Part shown: in pieces, positions 8,499 through 15,681 of the stretch | How positions within the stretch are numbered: the first letter of the stretch is position 1 | Layout: every line of letters starts with the position of its first letter | NCBI RefSeq assembly: GCF_002091985.1 | Contig: NZ_MKKX01000013.1 | Span: forward strand, 1-38,145 | Direction of reading: 5' to 3' | DNA from: Rhodococcus sp. 1163 | GTDB taxonomy: Bacteria; Actinomycetota; Actinomycetes; Mycobacteriales; Mycobacteriaceae | Length of the DNA stretch: 38,145 bases | Made by a program: the position numbers and the translations under genes | The notes under the pieces: model-generated | Database searches by the model: none | Seen by the model: the letters and a program-made list of their open reading frames with translations, nothing else | What the model was told of the DNA's origin: nothing

Positions 8499-9373
8499 TC
8501 AGTCGATCTCGCAGCCGTCCACCGGCTGGTGGGTGTGGGTGCATTTCGCAGCGTACTCGGCCGGCGTTCGGTAGTTCAGCGACGAGTGGCGGTGCCGGTG
8601 GTTGTGGTCGTCCTTGAAATCCTCGATCACCACCCGAGCCTCGAGCAGGCTCATCCAATGGTTGCGGTTCAGGCATTCCTTCCGTAGTCGGTTATTGATC
8701 CCCCAAGGACTTCGTCCAGGGAGGTACCCCCAGATTCGATGTGCCCGTTGTTCCACGGTGTGCCCGGCGGGATGTACGAGATTCCGATGCGGTCACGGCA
8801 GAACTGCTGCAGCACATGCGATATGAACTCAGGTCCGTTGTCCATCCGCAACACCAGCGGCGGCCCACCCCACAACGCGAACGCCTTCTCCAACTCTTCG
8901 GTCAACCGCCGAGCCGTGATCGACCGCTCCACGATGTTCAGCACCGACAGCCGGGAGTGCTCGTCGATCATCGACGCGATCTTGATCGCCTTGCCGTCGA
9001 CGGTGGAGTCAAACTGAAAATCAAGTGCCCATACGACTTTCGGAGCATCGGCCTCGATCTGTGGGGTCGAGCTGATGCCGGCACGCTTGCGGGGATGGTA
9101 GATCCGAACCTGCAGACCCTCCTCTTTCCACAACCGGTGCACTTTCTTCTTGTTCACCGTGATGCCCGCATCGTGCCTCAGATGCGCCCAGGCGCGGCGG
9201 AACCCGTGCATCGGGTTCTTCCCTGCGTAGGTGCAGAGCGCCGCCCTCAGGTCGGCGTCAGGGTCCGCGGGTGTCTGCGCGATCGGAGTTCGGGCGTAGG
9301 TGGATCGGGGAAGCCCAACTGCTTTGCAGGCCAACCGTTTCGACAGCTTCAACGTCTTCACGAGCATGTCCAC
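8499..9373 (-). pseudogene. IS3-family transposase OrfB, interrupted
   Basis: This is the catalytic DDE transposase. The visible order is SKRLACKAVGLPRSTYAR (N-terminal), KKVHRLWKEEGLQVR, VWALDFQFDSTVDGK (first Asp), LRMDNGPEFISH (second Asp) and NNGHIES (catalytic Glu). Directly after GHIES the sequence runs into a 34-bp insert (8699-8732) and changes frame; the original C-terminus NNRLRKECLNRNHW...YRTPAEYAAKC continues in another frame to 8499. OrfB is normally made by -1 frameshifting from orfA: the AAGGGAAAATTC stretch before the orfA stop opens into ILDPAAKRRAVDMLVKT. The truncated protein keeps all three acidic residues but lacks the C-terminal part. Confidence 0.85.
8699..8732. repeat. 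34-bp palindromic insert inside transposase gene
   Basis: The 34 bases between the catalytic GHIES codons and NNRLRKEC are absent from normal OrfB genes, where about two bases would be expected. The insert begins TCCCCCAAGGACTTCGTCC and ends GGGAGGTACCCCCA. It can fold around GGAC-TTC-GTCC with outer CCCC/GGG pairing, and also holds GGAGGTACC. Short palindromes of this kind occur scattered in actinobacterial genomes (from memory). It is nested inside the IS, so it is younger than the IS insertion or came with this IS lineage. Confidence 0.7.
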
Positions 9374-9396
9374 GGCGCGGCGCTTAGCAGCTGGGT

Positions 9397-9681
9397 CTAG
9401 AATTTTCCCTTGGCCACCTCTCTCAACGCGTCCTTCTCGAGCTCCGCATCCGCAAGCAGACGTTTGAGCCGGCCGTTCTGCTCACGAAGGTCCTTGAGTT
9501 CCTTCGCGGCGTCGGTGTCCATGCCGCCGTACTGGCGGCGCCAGTTGTACAACGTCGCCGCCGAGACTTCGAGTTCGGCGGCGATCTCCTCCTGCGTTTT
9601 GCCCGCCGCGGTGAGCTCGCCGGCTCTGCGCAGCTTGCGCACGATGTCCTCAGCGGAGTTTCGCTTCCGTCCAGCCATAAT
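9397..9681 (-). CDS. IS3-family transposase OrfA
   Basis: DNA-binding half of the transposase, about 94 residues from MRIMAGRKRNSAEDIVRKLR. It has a helix-turn-helix (AAGKTQEEIAAELEVSAATL, then YNWRRQYGG) followed by a leucine-zipper-like coiled coil (KELKDLREQNGRLKRLLADA), the standard OrfA layout. It ends ...EVAKGKF at the slippery stretch GGGAAAATTC, where -1 frameshifting would give the OrfAB fusion. The start at 9681 fits family length; an in-frame Met at 9714 is less likely. Confidence 0.9.
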   Translation of the reverse strand: MMAGRKRNSAEDIVRKLRRAGELTAAGKTQEEIAAELEVSAATLYNWRRQYGGMDTDAAKELKDLREQNGRLKRLLADAELEKDALREVAKGKF

Positions 9682-9758
9682 TCTCATCTTCCTATCCGCC
9701 CAGGTCACGGGCAACAGGACTCTAGAACAAGATGGCGTCGTTCACCGGGGACACGCCA

Positions 9759-9762
9759 GGAC
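9759..9762. repeat. Target-site duplication GGAC, right copy
   Basis: GGAC directly abuts the right end of the IS3-family element and pairs with the copy at 8441-8444. Read on the mqo strand it is GTCC, part of the Trp-Ser codons at the break. Confidence 0.85.
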
Positions 9763-10114
9763 CACAGTTGTCGACTGACCTGGAACTGTTCGTTGATCGC
9801 GATCGCTTTGGTGATGTCGATGGTGCCGTCGGGCAGCTCGCTGGTGTAGTTCAGCTCGCACAATGCGGCGTGTCCGGTGCCGGCATTGTTCCAGACATTC
9901 GAGGATTCCTCGGCGACGCCGGGCAGGCGTTCGTAGACGCGGATCGTCCATTCCGGTTGCAACCGGCGCAGCAACAGTCCCAGCGTCGCGCTCATGATGC
10001 CGCCGCCGATCAACACGACATCGCACATGGCTTCGTCGACCGGTTCCTGCTCAGTTGAATTCATTCGCCGCACCCTTCTCGTACTTAGTACAGTTTCGAG
10101 GTTATCACTGCACC

Positions 10115-10128
10115 TGTACAGCTGTACA
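10115..10128. promoter_or_regulatory. Palindromic TetR operator
   Basis: TGTACAGCTGTACA is a perfect 14-bp palindrome centred between the divergent mqo and TetR genes, 10 bp before the GTG start. A related half site, TTAGTACAG, lies about 25 bp to the left (10085-10093). The location and symmetry make it the probable binding site of the TetR protein. Confidence 0.7.
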
Positions 10129-10137
10129 ATTCGGGGA

Positions 10138-10824
10138 GTGACATCTCGAACAAGTCCGATCAAGAAACGTCTGACCAAGGATTCCGTGGTCGAAGGCGCG
10201 CTGGACGTCGCGCATACTCAGGGATTGGATGGCCTGACGATTCGCCGTCTGGCCGACACGCTCGGCGTCTCGCCGATGGCGATCTACTGGCATGTGAAGA
10301 ACAAGGACGAGCTTCTCGAAGCGATGGGCGATCGAGTGTGCCGCGATCTCGAGCTCACCGTCGATCCGGCCGGCTCCTGGGATGAGCAACTACGCACCCT
10401 GCTGAGCGACTTCATGCACGTACTGGCTCGCTATCCCGGCGCCGCCCCGATCGTCATGCCGCGCATGCTCTACTCCGACACCGGGCGCCAGCTGATGGAA
10501 CTCTCACTCGGTCTGCTCCGGTCTGCGGGCTTCACTGTGCAGGAAGCAACCCAGTTGGCACGGCACGGGGTGCGGACCGTCGTCGGACTTGTCAACGAGC
10601 CACTGTTCACCGGATCCGTCCTCGAACCCGAACGGCACGCTCAGCTCAACGCCGAATACGACACGATCCGAGACGGCTTGCCTCCGGACCGGTACCCCAA
10701 CATTCTCGCAGCGTGGTCGGATCTCTCAGACGACACAGCACCCGAGACGTTCAACAAACTGGGCATCGCAACCTACGTCCACGGCGTCACAGCAATGGCC
10801 CGAGACAAGCATGACTGTTGTTGA
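10138..10824 (+). CDS. TetR-family regulator divergent from mqo
   Basis: A regulator of 228 residues from GTG 10138 (GGGG immediately upstream). It has the TetR helix-turn-helix [20 protein letters not shown] followed by [19 protein letters not shown] and a typical C-terminal ligand domain (TetR_C type, [13 protein letters not shown]). It faces mqo across 73 bp that contain a perfect palindrome, so it may control both genes. The last residues (DKHDCC) are read from what looks like the end of an IS21-type element, so the native C-terminus was probably replaced by a few residues. Confidence 0.85.
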   Translation: MTSRTSPIKKRLTKDSVVEGALDVAHTQGLDGLTIRRLADTLGVSPMAIYWHVKNKDELLEAMGDRVCRDLELTVDPAGSWDEQLRTLLSDFMHVLARYPGAAPIVMPRMLYSDTGRQLMELSLGLLRSAGFTVQEATQLARHGVRTVVGLVNEPLFTGSVLEPERHAQLNAEYDTIRDGLPPDRYPNILAAWSDLSDDTAPETFNKLGIATYVHGVTAMARDKHDCC

Positions 10825-10985
10825 TGGTTCCTGAAAACTAACCCCGACAGGTTCCCGGAAAGGTGACCCCGGGGGAAGGCGGGGCGATATCTGCGGAGGA
10901 TTGGGCGGAGATCAGGGTTGCAACCCCGATCCCAGAACTCCTCATAAAAGACCGCACCACCAACGACGGACCCGTCTGTGGTTGA
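10815..10985 (+). pseudogene. IS21-type left end with IstA N-terminal scrap
   Basis: TGTTGATGGTTCCTGAAAAC at 10815 followed by AACCCC and GGTGACCCC looks like the end of an IS21-family element. Downstream, a GTG frame reads VTPGEGGAISAEDWAEIR, the characteristic start of IstA transposases. After about 20 residues the similarity stops and the frame closes near 10984. Only the left tip of the element survives, next to Tn3 debris. Confidence 0.6.
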
Positions 10986-11039
10986 TGAGCACAGCTACGC
11001 GGGAGGGGCGAACACACGCAGCGCTGCCGCGAACTTTTG

Positions 11040-11726
11040 GGGCTGGACTTCCAGGATTAGTGTCCACGAGTTATCGATGTGCATCTGACGTGCGTTCGGG
11101 AACAGCTCCTCGAGGCGCCGTGCGTGCGAGCCGTTCCAGTTCGCTGACACGACGTGTGCACTCGGGGGCATCGAGCAACGCCAGTAGTGCTGAGGCAGAA
11201 CCAGCAGCGAGTTGATCAGTCAGCTTGCTCCATAACCGCTAATCAGCCGCCTGTCGCCCGTCGGTCACCACACGTGCCAGAGTCGGCGGGCCGGGAAGCG
11301 GCGCCTGATGTTTACATAGCCAGTCGACCGCGCCTGCGAGAATCGCTTTGGGGCCATCGCCGGTGACCCACGCCGCCAACTCCCGCCTCGACCTTGGCAT
11401 AGGATGTCAAGCCGTAGTCGCGCTGGATCACCCAAGCCTGTTCGAGTTTGATTTCCTTTTGCTCGGTGTTACTGCTCCACACACGAGGAGACCTCGATAC
11501 CCAACTGCTCGGTGAGATAGTCGTCCAGCTCCGGGGGCGCGCCGAGCGGATCGGCCAAAAACATTCCGAGCTGGCGGACCGTCACGATCTGAAGGGTGAA
11601 CCCCAACCGGGTGTAGTCCTGACGCCGCCCTGCGATCAGCTTCCGGTTCTCGTCATCGAGGTAGAAGAACCGTTCCAGCTCGACACGGGACAACGCCCCG
11701 AATGCTGGCAATATGCATGTATTCAC
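11040..11726 (-). pseudogene. Tn3-family transposase remnant, N-terminal region
   Basis: The piece starting at 11726 reads ALSRVELERFFYLDDENRKL, then TRLGFTLQIVTVRQLGMFLA, the N-terminal DUF4158 region of Tn3 TnpA. After a shift near 11478 it continues KEIKLEQAWVIQRDYGLTSY, and further fragments such as LTDQLAAGSASALLALLDAP and RRVSELERLARTAPRG follow in order with stops between. The catalytic C-terminal domain (TnpA is about 1000 residues) is missing. This is a dead transposon fragment; no resolvase or clear 38-bp end is visible. Confidence 0.75.
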
Positions 11727-11816
11727 ATCGTGCGCAATTCTTTACCGACCGCAGAGTCGTGTCAGGTCAGAAACACCGTTTAATCCACAGGCCCTGACAT
11801 GGGAAGTGCCGGTACC

Positions 11817-12182
11817 TCATTGTTGGGTCCCAGGAGGAAAAGGATTGAAGCGCTCGCCGGAAGCCCAGACTCGGGACCAGTCCCACAGCGGCTCCAACGC
11901 CTGGCTCAACCGAATTCCGGCGAACGAGAGTTCGTAGGCGCGTTTGGCGTTCTTCTCGATAACGCCCGCTTCTTGCAGCTGCCTAAGCCTCTCGGCCAGC
12001 ATGCTCGATGAGCAGTTGTTCATGCGTCGACGCAGTTCTAGGAACCCAATTTGACCGGCTTCGAGTTCCCACACGATGCGCATGCTCCAACGCTGGCCCA
12101 GAAGATCCATCGCGGCACAGGCGGCTGCTGCTTCCTCATCGCTGCCAGATCGGTCAGGTGGAGGTTCGTTTGCGCTTCTCAT
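11817..12182 (-). CDS. HxlR-family transcriptional regulator
   Basis: A protein of 121 residues. CAAMDLLGQRWSMRIVWELE followed by GQIGFLELRRRMNNCSSSML and RLRQLQEAGVI is the HxlR winged helix (LxGKWxxxIL..L..G..RFxELrr.i.giS.kmLt.rLreLeedGli). The N-terminal Cys at about residue 22, just before the helix, is the position used for redox sensing in YodB/HypR-type members. It diverges from an SDR oxidoreductase with a 15-bp inverted repeat between them, the common arrangement for a redox- or aldehyde-responsive HxlR and its target. Confidence 0.85.
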   Translation of the reverse strand: MRSANEPPPDRSGSDEEAAAACAAMDLLGQRWSMRIVWELEAGQIGFLELRRRMNNCSSSMLAERLRQLQEAGVIEKNAKRAYELSFAGIRLSQALEPLWDWSRVWASGERFNPFPPGTQQ

Positions 12183-12200
12183 TTCGAACCACCATAGTTA

Positions 12201-12215
12201 CTTCTGAATCAGAAG
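12201..12215. promoter_or_regulatory. HxlR operator inverted repeat
   Basis: CTTCTGAATCAGAAG has perfect 7-bp arms about one base and lies between hxlR (start 12182) and the SDR gene (start 12249). Including flanking TTA/GCGTA it roughly follows the TACT...AGTA form known for YodB-type sites. Binding is inferred from position. Confidence 0.65.
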
Positions 12216-12248
12216 CGTAGGGCGCTGAGTGAATGATGGGGTAGAGAG

Positions 12249-13046
12249 ATGATGGTGGAAAAGGCGAAAAGGACTGCTCTGGTGACGGGTGCCTCTCGCG
12301 GGATTGGAGCTGAGGTTGCCCTCCAGCTCGCATCTGCTGGTTACCTCGTCCTCGTCAATTACCGCGAAAAGCGGGCTCGAGCTGAGAAGGTGGTCAGCGA
12401 GATCGAGTCTGCCGGTGGCAAAGCCTTGGCTCTTCAGGCAGACCTCGCTGACGTCCGAAGTGTCGAGGCCATGGTCGCGTTGGTCGCAGATCGGTTGGGG
12501 CACCTTGATTTGGTAGTCCTCAATGCGTCCGGCGGATTAGAGTTAGGCGCAGCATCGGACTATGCCATGCAATTGAACCGCGACGCGCAGTTGACACTGA
12601 CAGAACTCGTTCGACCCATCATGCGACCCAGTGGCCGAATCGTGTTCGTCACCAGCCACCAAGCGCATTTCGTCGGCCAGCAACCGGTGCCCCGAGACTA
12701 CGAGCCGATTGCTCTGAGCAAACGGGCGGGCGAAGACGCACTGCGAGCCCTCATTCCTGACCTGCGTCGACAGCGGATCGACCTTGCGGTTGTGTCCGGG
12801 GACATGATTGACGGAACCATCATCGTGCGCCTGCTCGAGCGGCGAAATCCCGAAGCGGTGACTGCGCGCCGCGAACAAGGCGTCCTGCCTACAATCGAGG
12901 AGTTCGCCCAGGTCGTCGTTCAGGCATCGACCACCGCCATCGAATCTGGACAGACGTTCTACGTCGGAGGCGCAGATTATCTGCAGTACAGCAAAATCGA
13001 GTCCCCTGCGCCCGCACCTCGTCGTACTCGCTTCGGGGCTGGCTGA
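12249..13046 (+). CDS. Short-chain dehydrogenase/reductase
   Basis: A NAD(P)-dependent oxidoreductase of 265 residues. TALVTGASRGIGAEVALQLA is the TGxxxGxG cofactor motif; LDLVVLNASGGLE corresponds to the NAG motif (here N-A-S-G); FVTSHQAHFVG gives the catalytic Ser, while the expected Y-x-x-x-K reads EPIALSKRAGEDAL, with Ile-Ala where Tyr is normally found before S-K. Catalysis may therefore differ. The final 20 residues (SPAPAPRRTRFGAG) come from DNA antisense to a neighbouring SDR scrap, so the native C-terminus after QTFYVGGADYLQY was replaced. GAGAG precedes the ATG. It is likely controlled by the divergent HxlR. Confidence 0.85.
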   Translation: MMVEKAKRTALVTGASRGIGAEVALQLASAGYLVLVNYREKRARAEKVVSEIESAGGKALALQADLADVRSVEAMVALVADRLGHLDLVVLNASGGLELGAASDYAMQLNRDAQLTLTELVRPIMRPSGRIVFVTSHQAHFVGQQPVPRDYEPIALSKRAGEDALRALIPDLRRQRIDLAVVSGDMIDGTIIVRLLERRNPEAVTARREQGVLPTIEEFAQVVVQASTTAIESGQTFYVGGADYLQYSKIESPAPAPRRTRFGAG

Positions 13047-13275
13047 ACTGCATCCCTGCGGTCGCCCACTGGGTGTCCATCGCGCCGATTTCCTCGACGG
13101 TCCGGTGGCACGCCGCTTTGTTTGCGGGGTCGAGCTGCAGGACGGTGAACCGGGGGTCTGTGATGGGGAACGTTGTTCCGCGAGTGGTGGCCACCACTGC
13201 GTGTCCAGCAGCGAGTGCTTGCTTCGCGGCTTCTCTTGGGTTCACTTCGGCCTCGACAATGTACCCACGGTCGAT
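12990..13275 (-). pseudogene. SDR oxidoreductase N-terminal scrap
   Basis: The minus frame reads IVEAEVNPREAAKQALAAGH, then AVVATTRGTTFPITDPRFTV, LQLDPANKAACHRTVEEIG. This is the first Rossmann half of an SDR with the TGxxxGxG motif lost or altered and no catalytic part. It butts against the 3' end of the intact SDR gene on the other strand. Decayed fragment; the ends are uncertain. Confidence 0.5.
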
Positions 13276-13343
13276 TTCGCAGCTGAAAGCACTGCTTCCT
13301 GCAAGCGTAGGCGCACGACATGTGTTGCACCATTAGCCTTAGG

Positions 13344-14003
13344 CTAGGAACGCTTTGCAAAGCTCGTAAAGTCTTCTCCACGTCGGTCAACGCCGAGTGT
13401 GGCGACCAGATCTTCGTGGAGTTGGAACCAGACTGTGTGGCAAGAGTCCAAGTTTGACTTGTCGATCCAGTCCCGTTGTCCGTCTTTCGCTTTGCCCATC
13501 GCCAGATCGAACCGGGACGTGTAACCGTCAAATCTGGACAGCACCTCGGAGAGGCGTTTGTTCAGGGGAGCGAGTTCCCGGCCGAGTGCAGTGAGTTCAT
13601 CGAGAACGCGTCTATCCCATACGAGGTCGGCGTGGTCATTGGAGGCGAACTTGTCTGCTTCGGTGGCCTTGATCTGCCAGTCTGTGACCGCACGGAGCAG
13701 ACGAGCGTTGAGCGGAAGGAAATGGCGGTAGACGGCGGCCACCGCGCCCGTGGGGTCAGCAACTACGCGTTCCGATGCGAGCTGTCGCTCGTTCTCCGAC
13801 TTGCCCGATTCGGTGAGCGACCAGCCATCGAGGTCAGCGAACGCGGCGTGCTGCACCCAGCCCTCACGCTCCGCCTTACTGAGCACCCGCAGAGCTTCGG
13901 GGTGACTCGTACCCGCCCGCTCGGCGACCGTTCCACTGTCAGCGAAACCTACGAGGCGCACGGCGTGCAGCACGAGCAGTTCCGGCGCGGACTTGTGCGT
14001 CAT
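13344..14003 (-). CDS. Winged-helix/MarR-like protein of dikinase locus
   Basis: A protein of 219 residues starting MTHKSAPELLVLHAVRLVGF. The first 75 residues look like a winged helix (GFADSGTVAERAGTSHPEAL, RVLSKAEREGWVQ...WSLTESGKSENERQ). The C-terminal 130 residues are helical (FLPLNARLLRAVTDWQIKA, then DRRVLDELTALGRELAPLNK). It is the second gene of a pair with ATGA overlap, diverging from the dikinase/phosphatase genes. The role is unknown; transcription regulator or phospho-acceptor partner of that system is inference. Confidence 0.75.
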   Translation of the reverse strand: MTHKSAPELLVLHAVRLVGFADSGTVAERAGTSHPEALRVLSKAEREGWVQHAAFADLDGWSLTESGKSENERQLASERVVADPTGAVAAVYRHFLPLNARLLRAVTDWQIKATEADKFASNDHADLVWDRRVLDELTALGRELAPLNKRLSEVLSRFDGYTSRFDLAMGKAKDGQRDWIDKSNLDSCHTVWFQLHEDLVATLGVDRRGEDFTSFAKRS

Positions 14004-14398
14004 GCTCGTCCGTCCTGCCTGGCGCTGAGCCGGTTCACGTACTGCTGGCAGGCCTGCGGAGATCGAAATCCCATGGCCTCGGCGATCTGCGCCCACGTCA
14101 GCCCCTCGCTGCGAGCGACGAAGAGTAGGCCGACTTCCACGCTTTCGAGCTCGGCGCGAGCCGCCGGGAGCAACGACAGCGACCCCAGAAGCTCATCCGG
14201 GGTCAGCTCGGATGAGCGCCAGAGCGCGTACTGCGTCAGATCTACCGCCGAGGGCGAGGTTGCCGGATCGGGCTTCCACGGTCGCGGTGTCAACTGGTCT
14301 GCGCCCTTGTCGAGAAGTCGGCTTTCGGCGTGGCGCTCTCGCCGAGCTCGCGCGTGGTCGGCGCTGCTGGGCCGCTCGACGTAGTGCTTGGCTTCCAT
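14000..14398 (-). CDS. Helix-turn-helix DNA-binding protein
   Basis: A protein of 132 residues beginning MEAKHYVERPSSADHARARR; GCAGGA 8 nt upstream favours this start over one three codons earlier. The C-terminal region ESVEVGLLFVARSEGLTWAQ followed by IAEAMGFRSPQACQQYVNRL is a sigma-like helix-turn-helix (LTWxxIAxAlGxxSxQAxxQry). Such small proteins are frequent in actinobacteria next to their own targets. The divergent spacer carries overlapping inverted repeats, the probable binding sites. Confidence 0.8.
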   Translation of the reverse strand: MEAKHYVERPSSADHARARRERHAESRLLDKGADQLTPRPWKPDPATSPSAVDLTQYALWRSSELTPDELLGSLSLLPAARAELESVEVGLLFVARSEGLTWAQIAEAMGFRSPQACQQYVNRLSARQDGRA

Positions 14399-14416
14399 GC
14401 CACCCATCCTGCTACC

Positions 14417-14447
14417 ATCAACAAAATGTTGTCAATATTATGTTGAT
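14417..14447. promoter_or_regulatory. Overlapping inverted repeats in divergent promoter
   Basis: The AT-rich spacer between the HTH pair and the dikinase gene contains ATCAACA (14417-14423) matched by TGTTGAT (14441-14447), and within it CAACA-AAA-TGTTG (14419-14431). TATTAT and a minus-strand TTGACA also lie here, so the repeats overlap likely promoter elements for both directions. Binding by the HTH protein is inferred. Confidence 0.65.
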
Positions 14448-14456
14448 AGGTGAGTG

Positions 14457-15617
14457 ATGTTGACGAAGCTCTTAGAAGCGACCCGGCCGACCTCCGGTGG
14501 CAAAGCGGCAGTGCTCGCTGTGTTGCTGCGCGAGGGAGTGTCAGTGCCCGACGGGTTCGTCGTGGTAGACGGTGGTCAGCCGTCCGACGCCGTGACCGCG
14601 CACTCCTTTCGTGAAGCCGTCGCCCTTGAGCTTGAACAGTGGGGCAGCCCGATGGTGGCAGTGCGCTCCTCGGCGGCCAGCGAGGACAGTGCGGATGCTT
14701 CGGCGGCGGGCCAGTACGAGAGCATCATCGGCGTTCGCGGTGCAGATGACGTATGTCAGGCCATAGCGACGTGTCGGAAATCGGCCCTCGCTGCACGAGT
14801 GGGTGACTACTGGACACGAACCGGTGGCCCGTCTCGCCGCGCGTCTAGCATCGCGGTGCTCGTGCAGCCGGTGATCGAGGCGGATGTTTCGGGGGTCATG
14901 TTCACGCCGCAGCAGTGCGGGGGACCGACTCGGATCGAAGCATCCTGGGGCCTGGGTCTGGCCGTCGTGGGCGGAAGGGTCACGCCCGACACCTACGAGG
15001 TCACCTCGAACGGGGCCATCCACTATGCAGTCGGAAGCAAACAGACCCGTATCGATCTGGATCACGAGCGCGGCGGTGTCGCCAGCAGCCTGGTCGCGCC
15101 CGACAAGCAATCTGCACGTGCCCTCAACGATGCCACGATCGCGGCCTTGACTGAAGTAGGAGGTCGTATTGCCGCGGTGCTCGACGGGCCGCAGGACATT
15201 GAATGGTCCGTCGAAGACGGCACTGTGTGGATTCTGCAAGCACGCCCGATCACAGCAGCGCTCCCCGCTAGCAGGGTTCCCGGCTCCTCCGACCAGACGA
15301 AGGCGCTGAACGGCACTCCAGGTTCCCACGGACAGGTCACCGCTGCAGCACGGATTGTACGTAGCCTCTCCGATTTTTCCTCCGTCCACCGAGGCGACAT
15401 CGTGGTCTGCCCGTACACAGACCCGGCCTGGACGCCCCTGTTCACCATCGCGGCCGGCGTTGTCACCGAGACGGGCGGTGCGCTCTCGCACGCCGCGATC
15501 ATCGCCCGCGAGTACGGCATCCCCGCCGTGCTCGGCGTCGACAACGCCATCAATCAGATCGAGGACGGCGCTCAGATAACGCTGAACGGTACAGCCGGAA
15601 CGGTCACCGTCCTCTGA
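14457..15617 (+). CDS. Compact PEP-synthase-like dikinase (ATP-grasp + phosphohistidine)
   Basis: A protein of 386 residues related to phosphoenolpyruvate synthase and rifampin phosphotransferase. The N-terminal ATP-grasp: SGGKAAVLAVLLREGVSVPD (about 15-34), VRSSAASEDSADASAAGQYE (about 65-85), AVLVQPVIEADVSGVMFTP (about 135-155), IEASWGLGLAVVGGRVTPD, and DIEWSVEDGTVWILQARPIT (about 245-265). The C-terminal swivelling domain: TGGALSHAAIIAREYGIPAV with the phospho-accepting His. The substrate-binding domain of about 440 residues found in rifampin phosphotransferase is absent; the two domains are joined by a short linker. So it can probably phosphorylate its own His but its acceptor is unknown. 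AGGTGAG precedes the start; a GTG three bases upstream is also possible. Confidence 0.85.
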   Translation: MLTKLLEATRPTSGGKAAVLAVLLREGVSVPDGFVVVDGGQPSDAVTAHSFREAVALELEQWGSPMVAVRSSAASEDSADASAAGQYESIIGVRGADDVCQAIATCRKSALAARVGDYWTRTGGPSRRASSIAVLVQPVIEADVSGVMFTPQQCGGPTRIEASWGLGLAVVGGRVTPDTYEVTSNGAIHYAVGSKQTRIDLDHERGGVASSLVAPDKQSARALNDATIAALTEVGGRIAAVLDGPQDIEWSVEDGTVWILQARPITAALPASRVPGSSDQTKALNGTPGSHGQVTAAARIVRSLSDFSSVHRGDIVVCPYTDPAWTPLFTIAAGVVTETGGALSHAAIIAREYGIPAVLGVDNAINQIEDGAQITLNGTAGTVTVL

Positions 15618-15681
15618 CCCGAACCTTGCCCCCCGAGAGAAAGGAGAGCAGTGGCATCGCCGTTGATGCTCCTGACAACTC

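Larger units (their letters stand above)
8445..9758 (-). mobile_element. IS3-family element (IS407-like) inserted in mqo
   Basis: The element is 1314 bp with imperfect terminal inverted repeats: one end, read inward, starts TGGCGTGTCCCCGGTGA and the other TGGCAGGTCCCCGATAG, both continuing to a shared TCTAGAG about 35 bp in. It is flanked by the direct duplication GGAC (8441-8444 and 9759-9762). It carries orfA and orfB transcribed right to left. The 4-bp duplication and the TG...CA ends suit the IS407 subgroup. The copy is now defective because a 34-bp palindromic segment interrupts orfB. Confidence 0.9.
7224..10064 (-). pseudogene. mqo: Malate:quinone oxidoreductase, split by an IS and frameshifted
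   Basis: MQO is a FAD-dependent peripheral membrane enzyme that oxidises malate to oxaloacetate and passes electrons to quinone in the TCA cycle. The N-terminal part (10064-9763) starts [21 protein letters not shown] with the FAD motif [15 protein letters not shown] and ends [13 protein letters not shown]. The C-terminal part resumes at 8440 with HLVETGILRTPGSFINPVPH, MQO-specific, and ends LLEMIPTLGVSL...TARTLHL. Removing the IS and one GTCC copy restores L-W-S-H-L in frame and a length near 500 residues, normal for MQO. An independent frameshift lies near 8100 (EVEACVK / LRQNPDSTWQ). GAAGGGTG upstream of 10064 is the ribosome site. The gene is inactive; another malate dehydrogenase would be needed. 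Confidence 0.9.

Noticed and set aside
11727..11790. Possible Tn3 38-bp terminal repeat (GAGTCGTGTCAGGTCAG)
   Set aside because: Only loosely similar to GGGGTCGTCTCAGAA-type ends and no partner end is present.
13334..13346. TAGCC-TTA-GGCTA short inverted repeat
   Set aside because: Five-base arms are within chance expectation and it overlaps a stop codon.
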